A stretch of 45,579 nucleotides of DNA from Acidimicrobiia bacterium (GTDB taxonomy: Bacteria > Actinomycetota > Acidimicrobiia > Acidimicrobiales > Bin134), in the NCBI GenBank assembly GCA_022822265.1, contig JAJECA010000061.1, positions 67,711-113,289 on the forward strand. Reading direction: 5' to 3'. Positions 32,640 to 41,279 of the stretch are shown one piece after another. The stretch's first letter is position 1. Each line of letters starts with the position of its first letter. The notes under the pieces are model-generated. The model ran no database searches. It was not told the origin of the DNA and saw only the letters and a program-made list of their open reading frames with translations. A program made the translations under genes and the position numbers.

Positions 32640-33884
32640 TCAGGTGGCCGCGGTGCCCACGTCCATGGAGGCGAATCGGCGGGTGCTTACCAGCCAGGCG
32701 GCCAGCACCACGATGGCGGCCGCGCTGATCGACACCGTGACTCGGGGGCCGATCCAGTCGAACAGCGCCCCTTGAACCATGGTGCCGGCGCCAATAGCCA
32801 GGTTGATGGCCATCAGGTACAGGGCGATGATCCGTCCCCGCATGGACTCCTCCACTTGGAGTTGGATGACGGTGTTGAGCGTGGAGGCTGTGGCGAGATG
32901 GCAGCCGCCGAGGATCAGCAGGAACAAGATGGCCATGGCGTACCACGGGGCGAGGCCGAACCCGGCCAGCGCCAGGCCGTAGGCGCTCAGCCCGATAGCC
33001 AGCAGTCGGGATCGGGCGGTGAACTGGCCCCTTCCGGCTACCAGCGGGAAGAAGATCACCGACCCAATGCCGGTGCCGGCGGCCAGCAGTCCGAGTTGCC
33101 ACCCTGTGGTGTTGAACTCCTCCTCGGCGAAAACCACGATCAGAAAGATCAGGGGCTGGGCGCAAGTGGCGGTGATGAGCACCGTCTTGAACGCTCTCTT
33201 GATGCCAGGCTGGGTTCTCCAGTAGGACAGAACCTCCCGCAGATCGGCGAACACCCTGATGGGGGGCGGGTCGTCGGGCAGCAGGCGGGGCACCTGGATG
33301 AGTACCACGGTGAACAACACCGCGAAGAAGGAGACCCCGTTGGCGAAGAACACCCAGCCGGGTCCGAAGAATCCCAGCAGAACACCGCCCAGAGCCGGCC
33401 CCACCGCCCGGGTGGCCTGGAACTGGGTGGAGTTGAGCGTGACTGCGTTCAACAACAACTCCTTGGGCACCAGCTCAGAGATGAACGCCTGCCACGCGGG
33501 CAGCATGAAGCCGTTGAGAATGCCGTAGCCCCAAGCCAACAGCATGTAGATCACCGGCGAGCGCACCCCCGCCCCCCATAGCGCGGCAAATCCGAAGGCC
33601 CCCACGCACAGCAGGCTCTGGGTCACCAGGATGATGCTGCGGCGGGGCACCCGGTCGGCCAGCGGCCCGGCCCACAGGTTGGTGAACACGGTCAACATCA
33701 TCTGGGTGATGGCCACCAACCCAACCCACGCCCCCCGGTCGGTGATCTCGTCGATCACATAGGCCAGCACCAGGATCTGCATCCAAGTCCCGGTGTTGGA
33801 AACCAAGGCCCCGAACCAGAACAACCGGAAGTTGCGCAGCCGCAGGGCCCGAGTCGAAGCCCGAAACCCCGGTCGATCAGCCAC
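32640..33884 (-). CDS. MFS transporter (MFS_3, EntS-like exporter)
   Basis: A 414-residue membrane protein with about twelve hydrophobic segments and the MFS_3 pattern: LRNFRLFWFGALVSNTGTWM at the N-terminus, the loop-2/3 signature WAGPLADRVPRRSIIL, NAVTLNSTQFQATRAVGPAL and a second half starting SYWRTQPGIKRAFK. Relatives export siderophores or drugs. The GTG at 33884 is backed by TAGGGT 6 nt upstream. It diverges from the HigA-type gene. Confidence 0.86.
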   Translation of the reverse strand: MADRPGFRASTRALRLRNFRLFWFGALVSNTGTWMQILVLAYVIDEITDRGAWVGLVAITQMMLTVFTNLWAGPLADRVPRRSIILVTQSLLCVGAFGFAALWGAGVRSPVIYMLLAWGYGILNGFMLPAWQAFISELVPKELLLNAVTLNSTQFQATRAVGPALGGVLLGFFGPGWVFFANGVSFFAVLFTVVLIQVPRLLPDDPPPIRVFADLREVLSYWRTQPGIKRAFKTVLITATCAQPLIFLIVVFAEEEFNTTGWQLGLLAAGTGIGSVIFFPLVAGRGQFTARSRLLAIGLSAYGLALAGFGLAPWYAMAILFLLILGGCHLATASTLNTVIQLQVEESMRGRIIALYLMAINLAIGAGTMVQGALFDWIGPRVTVSISAAAIVVLAAWLVSTRRFASMDVGTAAT

Positions 33885-33890
33885 CCAGCG

Positions 33891-33896
33891 ACCCTA
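33891..33896 (-). promoter_or_regulatory. Leaderless -10 box (TAGGGT) for the MFS gene
   Basis: TAGGGT ends 6 nt before the GTG at 33884. Confidence 0.5.
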
Positions 33897-33945
33897 CTCC
33901 CCTTGATATAGGCCAACTTTGCCCCGACAGGAAACCGAACGGTGA

Positions 33946-33951
33946 TACCGT
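33946..33951 (+). promoter_or_regulatory. Leaderless -10 box (TACCGT) for the HigA-type gene
   Basis: TACCGT ends 7 nt before the ATG at 33959; TTGCCC at 33919-33924 is a weak -35 candidate. Confidence 0.4.
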
Positions 33952-33958
33952 ACACTTG

Positions 33959-34264
33959 ATGGGAGCGAATGAGATCGAAATCAACATGACTCCATCTCAC
34001 CCAGGCGACTTCGTTCGCACTGAGATCATTGAGGAACTCAGTCTGAGCGTTACGCAGGCGGCTGAAGTATTGGGGGTTCGCCGAGCAACGCTCTCAGACC
34101 TGCTAAATGGCCACGCCGCCCTTTCGCCAGAAATGGCGCTACGGATTGAGAAGGCCTTTGATATAAGCATGGAGATGCTTCTGCGGATGCAGGCCTGGTA
34201 TGACGCCGCCCTTATGCGAGCCCGAGCCAGCGAGATCGACGTCAGGCGCTACGAGCCAGTATGA
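33959..34264 (+). CDS. higA: HigA-family antitoxin-like HTH protein (no HigB toxin nearby)
   Basis: A 101-residue protein of the HigA/XRE family: the conserved HPGDFVRTEIIEELSLSVTQ, the helix-turn-helix AAEVLGVRRATLSDLLNGHA, and SPEMALRIEKAFDISMEMLL with MQAWYDAA at the end. In HigBA systems the toxin gene lies directly upstream, but here the upstream 74 nt only separate it from the divergent MFS gene, and an ABC exporter follows. It may be an orphan antitoxin or a local repressor of its neighbours. A start at 33986 (MTPSHPG) is the alternative. Confidence 0.82.
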   Translation: MGANEIEINMTPSHPGDFVRTEIIEELSLSVTQAAEVLGVRRATLSDLLNGHAALSPEMALRIEKAFDISMEMLLRMQAWYDAALMRARASEIDVRRYEPV

Positions 34265-34350
34265 CCATACGAATTGGGAGATAACGCAATTGGCAATGAC
34301 GCCTTCAATGAGGGTCAGCAAATGACCGAGGCCGCGCTGGGAGCGTATTC

Positions 34351-35280
34351 GTGACGACGGTGGTCCAGGTTGACCGCGTCTCAAAGTCATTTGGTACCCA
34401 GTCGGTTTTGCGAGAGCTCTCATTCTCAATCGAGCAGGGGGAGATCTTCTGCCTGCTTGGCCCGAATGGCGCTGGGAAGACCACCACCCTGGAGATCCTT
34501 GAGGGATTCCTTACCCCTGACGCTGGAACTGCCCGAGTTCTCGGGTACGACCCGCTCACTTCTGGCGACACTCTCCGCCGACGCGTCGGGGTCGTGCTTC
34601 AGGAAAGTGGATTCCCCAAGTTCTTTCGCGTGGGCGAGATGATCGACACCTGGCGGTCGTACTATGACGAACCGCTGCCCTACGACGACATTCTTGATCT
34701 CGTCGGTCTCCGCAGCGACGAGACGAAATTGGTTCGCAAGCTCTCCGGCGGACAGCGCCGCCGACTTGACTTCGCCTTGGCCGTTTGCGGGGACCCGGAA
34801 GTCATTTTCCTCGACGAGCCGACCACTGGCTTCGATCCTGAGGCGCGGGCACGATGTTGGGAGGCGATCGCCGATCTGCGCGATCTGGGCAAGACCATCT
34901 TGCTCACCACCCACTATCTGGACGAGGCCGAGCGCCTTGCTGACCGGATCGCGGTGCTCTTGGAAGGCGCTGCCGGTGCGATCGGCAGCACTCAGGAACT
35001 TGCCCAACTGGCCAGTCTGGGGGTGACGGTCTCATTTCAGGCGCCAGCCAATGAAGCCGAGCAGCTTGCTCGCGAATTCCCTGGTCTTGCTGCAATCGGG
35101 GAGGTCGTGGAAGGGCAGATCGACGATGTCCGCACCCTCTTTCGTCGACTAGAAACGCTCGAAGGGCACGCGGCACAGCGTGCCTACGCCACCCTTCGAA
35201 TTCAGCCACCCAGCCTTGAGCAGGCCTACCTCGCGCTAGTCGAAAGGCAACCGGACCCGACGAGGTCAGCATCACGATGA
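34351..35280 (+). CDS. ABC exporter ATP-binding protein (drug-resistance/ABC-2 type)
   Basis: A 309-residue ATPase: Walker A GPNGAGKTT at about residue 39, Q-loop VGVVLQESG, signature LSGGQRRRLDFAL, Walker B VIFLDEPTTGFDPEAR, and ILLTTHYLDEAE. The C-terminal tail after residue 215 is the extension seen in DrrA-like exporters. It pairs with the permease encoded next, whose ATG overlaps its stop (ATGA). GGGAG lies 9 nt before the GTG. The preceding 86 nt hold nothing recognisable. Local GC looks lower than in the flanks. Confidence 0.88.
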   Translation: MTTVVQVDRVSKSFGTQSVLRELSFSIEQGEIFCLLGPNGAGKTTTLEILEGFLTPDAGTARVLGYDPLTSGDTLRRRVGVVLQESGFPKFFRVGEMIDTWRSYYDEPLPYDDILDLVGLRSDETKLVRKLSGGQRRRLDFALAVCGDPEVIFLDEPTTGFDPEARARCWEAIADLRDLGKTILLTTHYLDEAERLADRIAVLLEGAAGAIGSTQELAQLASLGVTVSFQAPANEAEQLAREFPGLAAIGEVVEGQIDDVRTLFRRLETLEGHAAQRAYATLRIQPPSLEQAYLALVERQPDPTRSASR

Positions 35281-36047
35281 CCACGCTCCTCGTCCGATTG
35301 GGCCGTCAAGCGAAGCTCGAGCAGCGCGCTTTCTGGCGGAATCCCGACTATGCCTTCTTCACATTCATGCTCCCGCTCTTGCTGCTGGCTTTGCTCGGCG
35401 CCGTCAACTCGGGCGACGAGATCGGTGATCGAACGGATATCAACGCCATTGATCTCGTGGTGCCCGGAGTGCTCGCTTTCGCGGTGATCGTTTCTGCCTA
35501 TGCCAATCTAGCCTCCCGTCTAGCCGTTCTAAGAGCAGACGGAGTCTTGAAGAGAATTCGGACCACACCACTCGATCCACGGGCGTATCTCATGGCGCAG
35601 CTCCTCAGCACTTTGGTCACCACCCTGTTGGCCAGTGCCGCAACCCTCCTCCTGGGACTCATCGCCTTTGGTGTATCGCCCCGAGCAGAAGGATCGTTGG
35701 CACTCGCGCTCGGCCTCGTTCTTGGCATCATTTGTTTCGCCGCTCTCGGCCTTGCACTCAGTTCGGCCATCTCCCATGCCGACGCCGCTGGACCCATCAC
35801 TCACGCCACTTATCTCCCCCTTGCTTTGGTCTCCGGCGTCTTCGACCCAAGCATCAACATCCCCGGTTGGCTGGAGACTCTTGTGTCCCTCTTCCCCGTC
35901 CAAGCCCTCGTCGAGTTCCTGGTCGCGGCCTACGACCCGACAGCCGACGGCATACCCCTCGGAGCCTCATTGGTGCTGGCTATCTGGGGTATCGGTGCCA
36001 TTGCCATTGCGATGCGGACCTTCAGCTGGGCCCCATCCAGAAAGTAG
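35277..36047 (+). CDS. ABC-2 type exporter permease
   Basis: A 256-residue membrane protein with six predicted transmembrane segments and the ABC-2 pattern: an N-terminal cytoplasmic helix (QAKLEQRAFWRNPDYAFFTF), LVVPGVLAFAVIVSAY, LRADGVLKRIRTTPLDPRAY, and YLPLALVSGVFDPSINIPGW with LVSLFPVQALVEFL. It forms the membrane part of an exporter with the ATPase gene just before it. The cargo is unknown. Confidence 0.87.
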   Translation: MTTLLVRLGRQAKLEQRAFWRNPDYAFFTFMLPLLLLALLGAVNSGDEIGDRTDINAIDLVVPGVLAFAVIVSAYANLASRLAVLRADGVLKRIRTTPLDPRAYLMAQLLSTLVTTLLASAATLLLGLIAFGVSPRAEGSLALALGLVLGIICFAALGLALSSAISHADAAGPITHATYLPLALVSGVFDPSINIPGWLETLVSLFPVQALVEFLVAAYDPTADGIPLGASLVLAIWGIGAIAIAMRTFSWAPSRK

Positions 36048-36066
36048 GCAGTCGCCTCCACAGAAG

Positions 36067-36072
36067 TATGCT
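36067..36072 (+). promoter_or_regulatory. Leaderless -10 box (TATGCT) for the MDR gene at 36081
   Basis: TATGCT ends 8 nt before the GTG at 36081. Confidence 0.45.
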
Positions 36073-36080
36073 GCGCTGCC

Positions 36081-37112
36081 GTGCGAGCTTGGCGTGTTCA
36101 TCAGTATGGGAGGCCGTCGGTGGCGCTGCGGCTGGACGACATTGACGAGCCGGTGCCGGAGCCGGGAAAGATCCGGGTGGCGCCCACTCGGACGGTGCTG
36201 AACTTCAACGAGATCGACGGCTGCCACGGGCGCTACCGCACCGTGAACCCCGATCTCCCCTACACCCTGGGAATGGAGGTGCTGGGCACTGTTGACGCCG
36301 TGGGAGAGGGGACCGAGGAGTGGCTCGGGCGCCGGGTGCACGCCACCGCCGAGAGCGCCTTCGGGGGTTACGCCGACAAGGTGATCTGCCAGCCCGACAT
36401 GGTGTTCGACGCCCCCGAGTCGCTGGACGACACCGAGGCGGCCGCCTTCTTCTTCCCCTTCCACCTGGCCTGGCTGGGTTTGCACGAGCGGGGCCAGGTC
36501 CAGCCCGGAGAGTGGGTGCTGATCCACGCCGCCGCCGGCGGCGTGGGCTCGGCCGCGGTGCAGTTGGCCGTGGACGCCGGGGCCCGGGTGATCGGCACCG
36601 CGGGCAGCGAGGACAAGTGCGAGTTTGTGCGCTCCCTGGGGGCCGAGGCCGCGGTGAACTACCGGGACGGAGACTTCGCCACCGAGGTGCGCGACATCAC
36701 CGGCGGAGCCGGAGTCGATCTGGTGTTCGACGGGGTGGGCGGCGAAGTAACCGAAGCCTCGCTGCGGTGCATGACCCGAGGCGGACGGCTGATGATCATC
36801 GGCTTCGCCAGCAAGATCGAGGCCGAGGACGCCGTCGGCCTTCCCCCGAGGCTGCTGTGCTTCTCCCAGGTGTCTATCGGAGGGGTGCTGTTGGCCTACA
36901 GCAGCAACCCGGCGGTCTACGGCGGCATGGCCGGATTCAACATCAACCCCCGCTCACTGGGCGACCGGATCCACGAAGAGCTCTGCGGGCGGCTGGACGA
37001 AGGCCGTATCGCCCCGCTGGTGGGCGGCACCGTGCCCTTCGACGAGCTGCCCGCCGCGCTCGAGCAGATGGAGGACCGCCTCACCACCGGGCGCATCGTG
37101 GTGGTCTGCTGA
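36081..37112 (+). CDS. NADPH:quinone oxidoreductase-like MDR protein
   Basis: A 343-residue zinc-free medium-chain reductase: an N-terminal GroES-like domain (MRAWRVHQYG, TLGMEVLGTVDAVGEG), the cofactor motif HAAAGGVGSAAVQLAVDAGA, VIGTAGSEDKCEFVRSLGA and GAGVDLVFDGVGGEV, with a C-terminal VGGTVPFDELPAALEQMEDR. No structural-zinc Cys loop is present. It probably reduces quinones or enones with NADPH. The GTG start fits the -10 box 8 nt upstream. Confidence 0.87.
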   Translation: MRAWRVHQYGRPSVALRLDDIDEPVPEPGKIRVAPTRTVLNFNEIDGCHGRYRTVNPDLPYTLGMEVLGTVDAVGEGTEEWLGRRVHATAESAFGGYADKVICQPDMVFDAPESLDDTEAAAFFFPFHLAWLGLHERGQVQPGEWVLIHAAAGGVGSAAVQLAVDAGARVIGTAGSEDKCEFVRSLGAEAAVNYRDGDFATEVRDITGGAGVDLVFDGVGGEVTEASLRCMTRGGRLMIIGFASKIEAEDAVGLPPRLLCFSQVSIGGVLLAYSSNPAVYGGMAGFNINPRSLGDRIHEELCGRLDEGRIAPLVGGTVPFDELPAALEQMEDRLTTGRIVVVC

Positions 37113-37174
37113 AAAACGCCCCGGCACGGCCCCGCCGGTGGTCGATTGCCGAGCAAACAAGCCAGAATAGAGCC

Positions 37175-38353
37175 ATGACTGAGCTCGGATATCTCGCCTT
37201 CGACGCCGACAACCACTACTACGAGGCCACCGACGCCTTCACCCGCCACATCGACCCCAAGATGGCCAAGCGCTGCATGCAGTGGGCCGACATCGGGGGC
37301 AAGCAGCGGCTGATCGTGGCCGGTCGGATCAACCGGTTCATCCCCAACCCCACCTTCGACCCGGTGGCCAAGCCCGGCATCCTGGACGAGTACTTCCGGG
37401 CCAAGACGTCGGCCAGCGACATGCGGGAGGCCTTCGGCGAACTCGATCCCATCAGCCCCGCCTACCGCAACCGCGACGCCCGCCTGGCTCTCATGGACTC
37501 GCAGGGCCTCGGCGGCTGCTTCATGTTCCCCACCCTGGGGGTGGGCATGGAGGCCTGCCTGGAAGACGACCTCGGGGCCATCACCGCGGCGTTCGGGGCG
37601 TTCAACCGCTGGCTCGACGAAGACTGGGGCTTCTCCTACCAGGAGCGCCTGTTCACCGCCCTGTACCTGAGCCTGGTTGACGTGGACTGGGCACTGGGCG
37701 AGCTGGAGTGGGCCATCGGCCGGGGCCTGCGGCTGGTGAACTTCCGGGCCACCTCGGTGCCCGACGGCCACGGCAACTACCGCTCTTTGGGCCATCCCGA
37801 CCACGACCCGGTGTGGCAGTTCCTCAACGACCACGGCGTGTGCGTGGCCTTCCACTCCGGCGACTCGGGCTACTCGTTCATGAACCACCGCTGGGGGCTC
37901 GGCACCGAGACCGAGGCCTTCCGCTACAACCCCCTCCAGAGCCTGCTGTCGCACTCCCCCATAAGCGACACCATGGCCTCGCTTCTGGCTGACGGGGTGC
38001 TGGTGCGGTTCCCCAACCTGCGGGTGGCCACCATCGAGACCGGCTCGTATTGGGTGCGGCCCCTCATCCAGAAGCTGGCCAAGACCTACGGCCAGCACCG
38101 CTACGCCTTCGAAGAGGACCCGGTGGAGACGTTCCGCAACCAGGTGTGGGTGTCGCCCTACTACGAGGACGACCTGCACGAGCTGGCCGGGCTGATCGGC
38201 ACCGACCAAATGCTGTTCGGCTCCGACTTCCCCCACGCCGAGGGGCTGGCCAACCCGGTGTCGTTCGTGGACGACCTCGACGGTTTCAGCGACGACGACA
38301 TCCGCCGCATCATGTGCGACAACGGCGCCGGCCTGTCGCAGCTGGCCGTCTAG
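37175..38353 (+). CDS. Amidohydrolase family protein (amidohydrolase_2 type)
   Basis: A 392-residue TIM-barrel protein of the same family as 24707-25993. The metal loop is FDADNHYYEATDAF near the start, the middle has GLGGCFMFPTLGVGMEA and CVAFHSGDSGYSF, and the C-terminus has MLFGSDFPHAEGLANPVSF with the conserved Asp and His. Its neighbours, an MDR reductase upstream and an acyl-CoA dehydrogenase 51 nt downstream, suggest an acyl-CoA or aromatic-acid degradation set. CAGAAT, a weak -10, lies 6 nt before the ATG. Confidence 0.86.
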   Translation: MTELGYLAFDADNHYYEATDAFTRHIDPKMAKRCMQWADIGGKQRLIVAGRINRFIPNPTFDPVAKPGILDEYFRAKTSASDMREAFGELDPISPAYRNRDARLALMDSQGLGGCFMFPTLGVGMEACLEDDLGAITAAFGAFNRWLDEDWGFSYQERLFTALYLSLVDVDWALGELEWAIGRGLRLVNFRATSVPDGHGNYRSLGHPDHDPVWQFLNDHGVCVAFHSGDSGYSFMNHRWGLGTETEAFRYNPLQSLLSHSPISDTMASLLADGVLVRFPNLRVATIETGSYWVRPLIQKLAKTYGQHRYAFEEDPVETFRNQVWVSPYYEDDLHELAGLIGTDQMLFGSDFPHAEGLANPVSFVDDLDGFSDDDIRRIMCDNGAGLSQLAV

Positions 38354-38404
38354 CCGACCCAACCGCCCGGCGAACCCTCTTCCCCAACCAAAGGAATCAG
38401 CACC

Positions 38405-39709
38405 ATGGCCTGGGATTTTGAGACCGAGCCCGAGTTCCAGGAACAACTGGATTGGACCCGGGCATTTCTGGACGAGCACATCCTGCCGCTGGAGACCATC
38501 GAGTTGGAGGTGTCCGACGAGCAGTGGAAGGCCCTGATCGCCCCGCTGAAGCAGCAGGTGAAGGACCGGGGGCTGTGGGCCTGTCATCTCGACCCCGAGC
38601 TGGGAGGCCAGGGCTTCGGCCAGGTGAAGCTCGGGTTGATGCACGAGATCCTGGGCCGGTCGTCTATCGCGCCGGCCATCTTCGGCAACAACGCCCCCGA
38701 CTCGGGCAACGCCGAGCTGTTGGCCATTGGCGGCAACGACGAGCAGAAGAAGCGCTGGATGGAGCCGCTTTTGGCCGGCGAGCTGCGCTCGGGGTTCTCC
38801 ATGACCGAGCCCGACACCGCCGGCTCCGACCCCACGCTGCTGGAGACCAAGGCGGTGCGCGACGGCGACACCTGGGTGATCAACGGCCACAAGTGGTTCA
38901 CCTCCGGCGGCTCGGGGGCCGATTTCCTCATCGCCATGGTGGTGACCAACCCCGACGTCCACCCCTACCAGGGGTCGTCCATGATCGTGGTGCCCACCGA
39001 CACCCCCGGCCTTGAGATCGTGCGGGACGTGCCCAACATGCACCACCCCTACCCCGGCCAGTTCGCCCGCCACCCCATGGGCCACTCCGAGGTGATTTAC
39101 CGCGACGTGCGGGTGCCCGCCGAAAACCTGATCGGCAATCCCGGCGACGGGTTCGTGCTGGCCCAAAAGCGCCTCGGCCCCGGCCGCATCCACCACGCCA
39201 TGCGCTGGATCGGCCAGTCGCAGCGGGCGCTGGACATGATGTGCGAGCGGGCCCTGTCCCGGTACGCCCACGGCAGCCTGCTGGCCGAGAAGCAGATGGT
39301 GCAGGACTTCATCGCCGAGACCCGCATCGACATCGCCTCGGCCCGACTGCTGTGCCTGCACGCCGCCTGGCACATGGACAAGCACGGATCATCGGCGTCG
39401 CGCACCGAGATCGCCATGATCAAGGTGTACGGCACCAAGATGCTCTACAACGCCATCGACCGGTCCATCCAAGTCCACGGCGCTCTGGGCTACTCGGCCG
39501 ACATGCCCCTAGAGGAGATGTACCGCAACGCCCGGGCCTCCCGGCTGGTGGACGGCGCCGACGAGGTACACAAGGTGTCCATCGCCCGCCGCACCCTCAA
39601 GGAGTACTCCGCGGTGGACGGCTTCCCCACCGAGCACATCCCCACCCGCCGAGCCGCCGCCCTCGAGCGCTTCGGCGAATACCTCAACATCGAGGTCATG
39701 AACAGCTAG
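38405..39709 (+). CDS. Acyl-CoA dehydrogenase
   Basis: A 434-residue FAD enzyme with all three acyl-CoA dehydrogenase domains: N-terminal helical (FQEQLDWTRAFLDEHILPLE), the middle beta domain (SGFSMTEPDTAGSDPT, WVINGHKWFTSGG) and the C-terminal helical domain (MIKVYGTKMLYNAIDRSIQV, HGALGYSADMPLEEMYRNAR, RLVDGADEVHKVSIARRTL). It should oxidise an acyl-CoA at the alpha-beta position and pass electrons to an electron-transfer flavoprotein. AAAGGA precedes the ATG. It follows the amidohydrolase and is probably co-transcribed with it. Confidence 0.92.
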   Translation: MAWDFETEPEFQEQLDWTRAFLDEHILPLETIELEVSDEQWKALIAPLKQQVKDRGLWACHLDPELGGQGFGQVKLGLMHEILGRSSIAPAIFGNNAPDSGNAELLAIGGNDEQKKRWMEPLLAGELRSGFSMTEPDTAGSDPTLLETKAVRDGDTWVINGHKWFTSGGSGADFLIAMVVTNPDVHPYQGSSMIVVPTDTPGLEIVRDVPNMHHPYPGQFARHPMGHSEVIYRDVRVPAENLIGNPGDGFVLAQKRLGPGRIHHAMRWIGQSQRALDMMCERALSRYAHGSLLAEKQMVQDFIAETRIDIASARLLCLHAAWHMDKHGSSASRTEIAMIKVYGTKMLYNAIDRSIQVHGALGYSADMPLEEMYRNARASRLVDGADEVHKVSIARRTLKEYSAVDGFPTEHIPTRRAAALERFGEYLNIEVMNS

Positions 39710-39748
39710 CCGCTGGCAACCCTCAACTAGGCCCGACGATGGGGCCGG

Positions 39749-39754
39749 TACCCT
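39749..39754 (+). promoter_or_regulatory. Leaderless -10 box (TACCCT) for engB
   Basis: TACCCT ends 6 nt before the ATG at 39761. Confidence 0.5.
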
Positions 39755-39760
39755 TTCAGA

Positions 39761-40357
39761 ATGTCCAAGCCGCTGGCGCTGCGCTTTCTGCGGTCGGCCA
39801 GCGATGCCGGCCAGCTGCCCGAGTCCCGCTGCGAGGTGGCGTTGGTGGGGCGGTCCAACGTGGGCAAATCGTCGCTTCTGAACGCGGTGGCCAACCGCAA
39901 GGGTCTGGCCCGCACGTCCAAGGCCCCGGGGGCCACCCGGCTGCTCAATGTCTTCGAGTTGGAGGGTGAACCCGGCCGCTGGCTGGTGGATTTGCCCGGT
40001 TACGGCTTCGCCAAAGCCCCCAAAGCGCAGCGGGTGGGCTGGCAGAAGATGATGGACGGCTACCTGATCGACCGCCCCACCCTGGTGGAGGTGCTGCTGC
40101 TGGTGGACGGCCTCATCGGCCCCACCCCTCTAGACCTCCAGACCGTGGAATGGCTGGCGCACCACGACGTGCCCCTGCAACCGGTGGCCACCAAAGCCGA
40201 CAAAGTGAAATCGTCCCAACGGGGCGCCCGAAAAGCTGAGCTGGCCAAGGGCCTCGGCGTCGCCCCCGGCGATGTGATCTGGACCAGCGCAGCCAAAGGC
40301 CAGGGCATCCCTGAGCTCCGAGCCGAGATCAACTCCGCCCTGCGGCTCAACCCCTGA
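39761..40357 (+). CDS. engB: Ribosome-assembly GTPase EngB (YsxC)
   Basis: A 198-residue EngB/YsxC GTPase: G1 GRSNVGKSSLL, G2 region SKAPGATRLLN, G3 DLPGYGFA, G4 ATKADKV and G5 TSAAKGQG. The family helps assemble the large ribosomal subunit and is usually essential. It has its own leaderless promoter, and its last 11 bases overlap the convergent HAD gene. Confidence 0.93.
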   Translation: MSKPLALRFLRSASDAGQLPESRCEVALVGRSNVGKSSLLNAVANRKGLARTSKAPGATRLLNVFELEGEPGRWLVDLPGYGFAKAPKAQRVGWQKMMDGYLIDRPTLVEVLLLVDGLIGPTPLDLQTVEWLAHHDVPLQPVATKADKVKSSQRGARKAELAKGLGVAPGDVIWTSAAKGQGIPELRAEINSALRLNP

Positions 40358-40973
40358 GCGGAAACCCCACCACGGCCTCCAGCTCGGCTAAAGCCTCATC
40401 GGGATCGACCACCTTGATTGTGGTCATCCCCATAGCCCGAGCCGGCTTGAGGTTCACCCCCAAGTCGTCGAGGAACACGCACGCCGAAGGCGCCACGTCC
40501 AGCGCCTCACAGGCCATCGTGTAGAACGCCGGATCGGGCTTGCGCACCCCCACCACCGACGACTCCACCACCACGTCGAACCACCCCATCACCTCAGCCA
40601 TCTCCACCGACCGCTCCGACGATGCCATCGGCGAATAGTTGTTGGTCAACAGCCCCGTCTTCAGCCGCTCCGAGCACCGCCGCACCGCCTCAGCCACCTC
40701 CGGCCGCAACTCCCCGCTCAGCCCATTCAGCACCGCCATCCCATCCACCCGATACCCCAGCGCCGCCGCCTCAGCCTCAAACGCCTCGGCAAATTCTTCC
40801 AACCCAACTTCCCCCCGCTCCATCCGCGCCCAAGCGTTGCTGTCGGGATCAGTCGAATTGATCCGCCGAATTAACCCCTCCGGCAACCCGTTCTCCCGCT
40901 CATAAGCCGCAAACCCCTCCCAAGGCCCCACCACAATCACCCCACCCAAGTCAAACAAAGCCGCCTCAACCAC
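40347..40973 (-). CDS. HAD superfamily hydrolase (subfamily IA)
   Basis: A 208-residue HAD hydrolase: motif I ALFDLGGVIV (Asp nucleophile; the second Asp is Gly, as in many IA members), motif II near TGLLTNNYSP, motif III Lys in GVRKPDPAFY and motif IV VFLDDLGVN. It is similar to the N-terminal phosphatase domain of epoxide hydrolases and to YihX-type sugar phosphatases. The GTG start has TAAGTT 6 nt upstream. The 3' end overlaps engB by 11 bases. Confidence 0.85.
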   Translation of the reverse strand: MVEAALFDLGGVIVVGPWEGFAAYERENGLPEGLIRRINSTDPDSNAWARMERGEVGLEEFAEAFEAEAAALGYRVDGMAVLNGLSGELRPEVAEAVRRCSERLKTGLLTNNYSPMASSERSVEMAEVMGWFDVVVESSVVGVRKPDPAFYTMACEALDVAPSACVFLDDLGVNLKPARAMGMTTIKVVDPDEALAELEAVVGFPLRG

Positions 40974-40979
40974 CGCCCA

Positions 40980-40985
40980 AACTTA
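40980..40985 (-). promoter_or_regulatory. Leaderless -10 box (TAAGTT) for the HAD gene
   Basis: TAAGTT ends 6 nt before the GTG at 40973. Confidence 0.45.
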
Positions 40986-41049
40986 CCTAACCGGGTGTAG
41001 CCCAATTTTGACCCTGCTCAGGGCCGGACAGCAGAGGCCGGGGTCTGGG

Positions 41050-41055
41050 TATGAT
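41050..41055 (+). promoter_or_regulatory. -10 box (TATGAT) for the frameshifted small gene at 41088
   Basis: TATGAT lies 32 nt before the GTG at 41088, with GGAGG five bases before that start, so this is a leadered promoter, unlike most in the window. Confidence 0.45.
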
Positions 41056-41087
41056 GGACGGGCACCTTTGATCGGGTGGAGGGAGCT

Positions 41088-41279
41088 GTGGCCGACAAGC
41101 AGATGAAGCAACTGCTCGCGTTGATGCCTGACATCGCCACGGTGGTGAACCGGTTCAATTCGCCTGCCGGCAGGCGGAAGTGTTCTGGGTACTCGTCATG
41201 GCTGCCAATGTTGACTTGGATTTTGTCGACTGGGAGCACCCGGCGATGCGCTGGAACACCTCCGAGAGCTGGCTGCTGA
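41088..41279 (+). pseudogene. N-terminal part of a frameshifted unknown gene
   Basis: The first 24 or so codons (VADKQMKQLLALMPDIATVV and on to NRF) look coding and have a good promoter and ribosome-binding site. After about 41158 the frame becomes Arg/Cys/Ser-rich and loses coding character, while the frame one base back becomes coding (FACRQAEVFWVLVMAANVDL) and runs to 41479. A single-base deletion near 41150-41162 would explain both. It could be a real mutation or an assembly error. Confidence 0.5.

Noticed and set aside
34265..34350. Tiny ORFs between the HigA-type gene and the ABC ATPase (for example ATG 34323, 10 codons, ending in a TGA that overlaps the GTG start).
   Set aside because: Too short to judge; could be a leader but nothing supports it beyond the overlap.
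36917..39385. A very long open frame (over 800 codons) on the - strand opposite the MDR, amidohydrolase and acyl-CoA dehydrogenase genes.
   Set aside because: It is a GC-skew shadow: low-complexity Gly/His/Val-rich product without any motif, opposite three genes with clear family signatures.
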